The position numbers and the translations under genes were made by a program. Below, piece by piece: positions 5,257-5,445 of a DNA stretch of 5,445 nucleotides; the first letter of the stretch is position 1, and each line of letters starts with the position of its first letter. Below the pieces are notes generated by a model. It made no database searches. It had not been told where the DNA came from and saw only the letters and a program-made list of their open reading frames with translations. Source of the stretch: Piscirickettsiaceae bacterium (GTDB lineage Bacteria > Pseudomonadota > Gammaproteobacteria > Nitrosococcales > Methylophagaceae); assembly GCA_030627065.1 (NCBI GenBank), contig DAOUSV010000114.1:1-5445 (forward strand). The letters are read 5' to 3'.

Positions 5257-5445
5257 ATTCATATACATACCACCGTTCACATTCAATGTTTCACCGGTAA
5301 CATATCCTGCATCTTCACTTGCCAAAAAGGCAACTGCCGCAGCAATTTCTTCCGGTTCCCCTAAACGTTTAACAGGTACATTTGTTAGTAGCGCTGTTTT
5401 GTGGTCATCTGATAATGAACTTGTCATATCTGTATCAATAAAACC
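5254..5445 (-). CDS. fabG: 3-oxoacyl-[acyl-carrier-protein] reductase, C-terminal part (5' end beyond the right edge)
   Basis: NADPH-dependent short-chain dehydrogenase/reductase that reduces 3-oxoacyl-ACP to 3-hydroxyacyl-ACP in fatty-acid elongation. Only the last 63 codons are present, read from the right edge. The peptide starts GFIDTDMTSSLSDD, continues with VPVKRLGEPEEIAAAVAFLA at about residues 23-42 and ends YVTGETLNVNGGMYMN. The GFIDTDMT loop and the terminal TGETLxVNGGMYM block are hallmarks of FabG within the SDR family. The catalytic Ser-Tyr-Lys and the Rossmann glycine motif lie outside the window and cannot be checked. The gene stands in its usual position upstream of acpP. The frame is open throughout, and the stop codon is part of a perfect 13-bp hairpin. 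Confidence 0.96.
   Translation of the reverse strand, partial: GFIDTDMTSSLSDDHKTALLTNVPVKRLGEPEEIAAAVAFLASEDAGYVTGETLNVNGGMYMN

Noticed and set aside
1..5445. Hidden mobile element, CRISPR array, tRNA or defence/novel system
   Set aside because: All but small gaps is occupied by recognised, intact housekeeping genes in conserved order. The gaps hold only the hairpins, promoter and repeat described, with no repeat-spacer pattern, cloverleaf or transposase-like frame.

Overview
The window holds one side of a conserved gammaproteobacterial fatty-acid / cell-envelope / replication cluster. Every gene lies on the minus strand, so transcription runs from the right edge to the left: fabG (C-terminal part) - acpP - fabF - pabC - mltG - tmk - holB - pilZ (N-terminal part). 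The order fabG-acpP-fabF-pabC-mltG-tmk-holB is the same as in Escherichia coli. A pilZ-type gene directly after holB is the arrangement I know from Pseudomonas and other pilus-bearing gammaproteobacteria. The base composition is AT-rich. FabF carries a KMDTFIHYG segment and a TACSSG nucleophile motif where E. coli has TACTSG, so the source is probably not an enterobacterium. A marine or aquatic gammaproteobacterium is plausible, but I cannot name the genus from the sequence alone.

Right part (about 5445-4785): the last 63 codons of fabG end at a TAA that is built into a perfect 13-bp AT-rich hairpin. A 136-bp gap follows, with a likely acpP promoter and a two-copy 16-bp tandem repeat that carries the -10-like boxes. 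acpP encodes a 78-residue acyl carrier protein. The 96-bp acpP-fabF gap contains a perfect 12-bp GC-rich hairpin, well placed as a partial terminator or an mRNA 3'-end protector, and then a strong ribosome binding site for fabF.

Middle and left part (4784-1): fabF, pabC, mltG, tmk, holB and pilZ are packed tightly. The gaps are 15 bp between fabF and pabC and 18 bp between holB and pilZ. The stop and start codons overlap by 1 nt (TAATG) at pabC/mltG, by 4 nt (ATGA) at mltG/tmk and by 1 nt (TGATG) at tmk/holB. This points to a single transcript with translational coupling. The products serve fatty-acid elongation (FabG, ACP, FabF), folate precursor synthesis (PabC), termination of peptidoglycan glycan strands (MltG), dTTP supply (Tmk), the replicative clamp loader (HolB) and type IV pilus function (PilZ).

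I see no mobile element, CRISPR array, RNA gene, pseudogene or foreign island. All the coding genes look intact and ordinary, and I found no undescribed system. The items worth a second look are the noncoding structures around acpP and the hairpin over the fabF stop codon.
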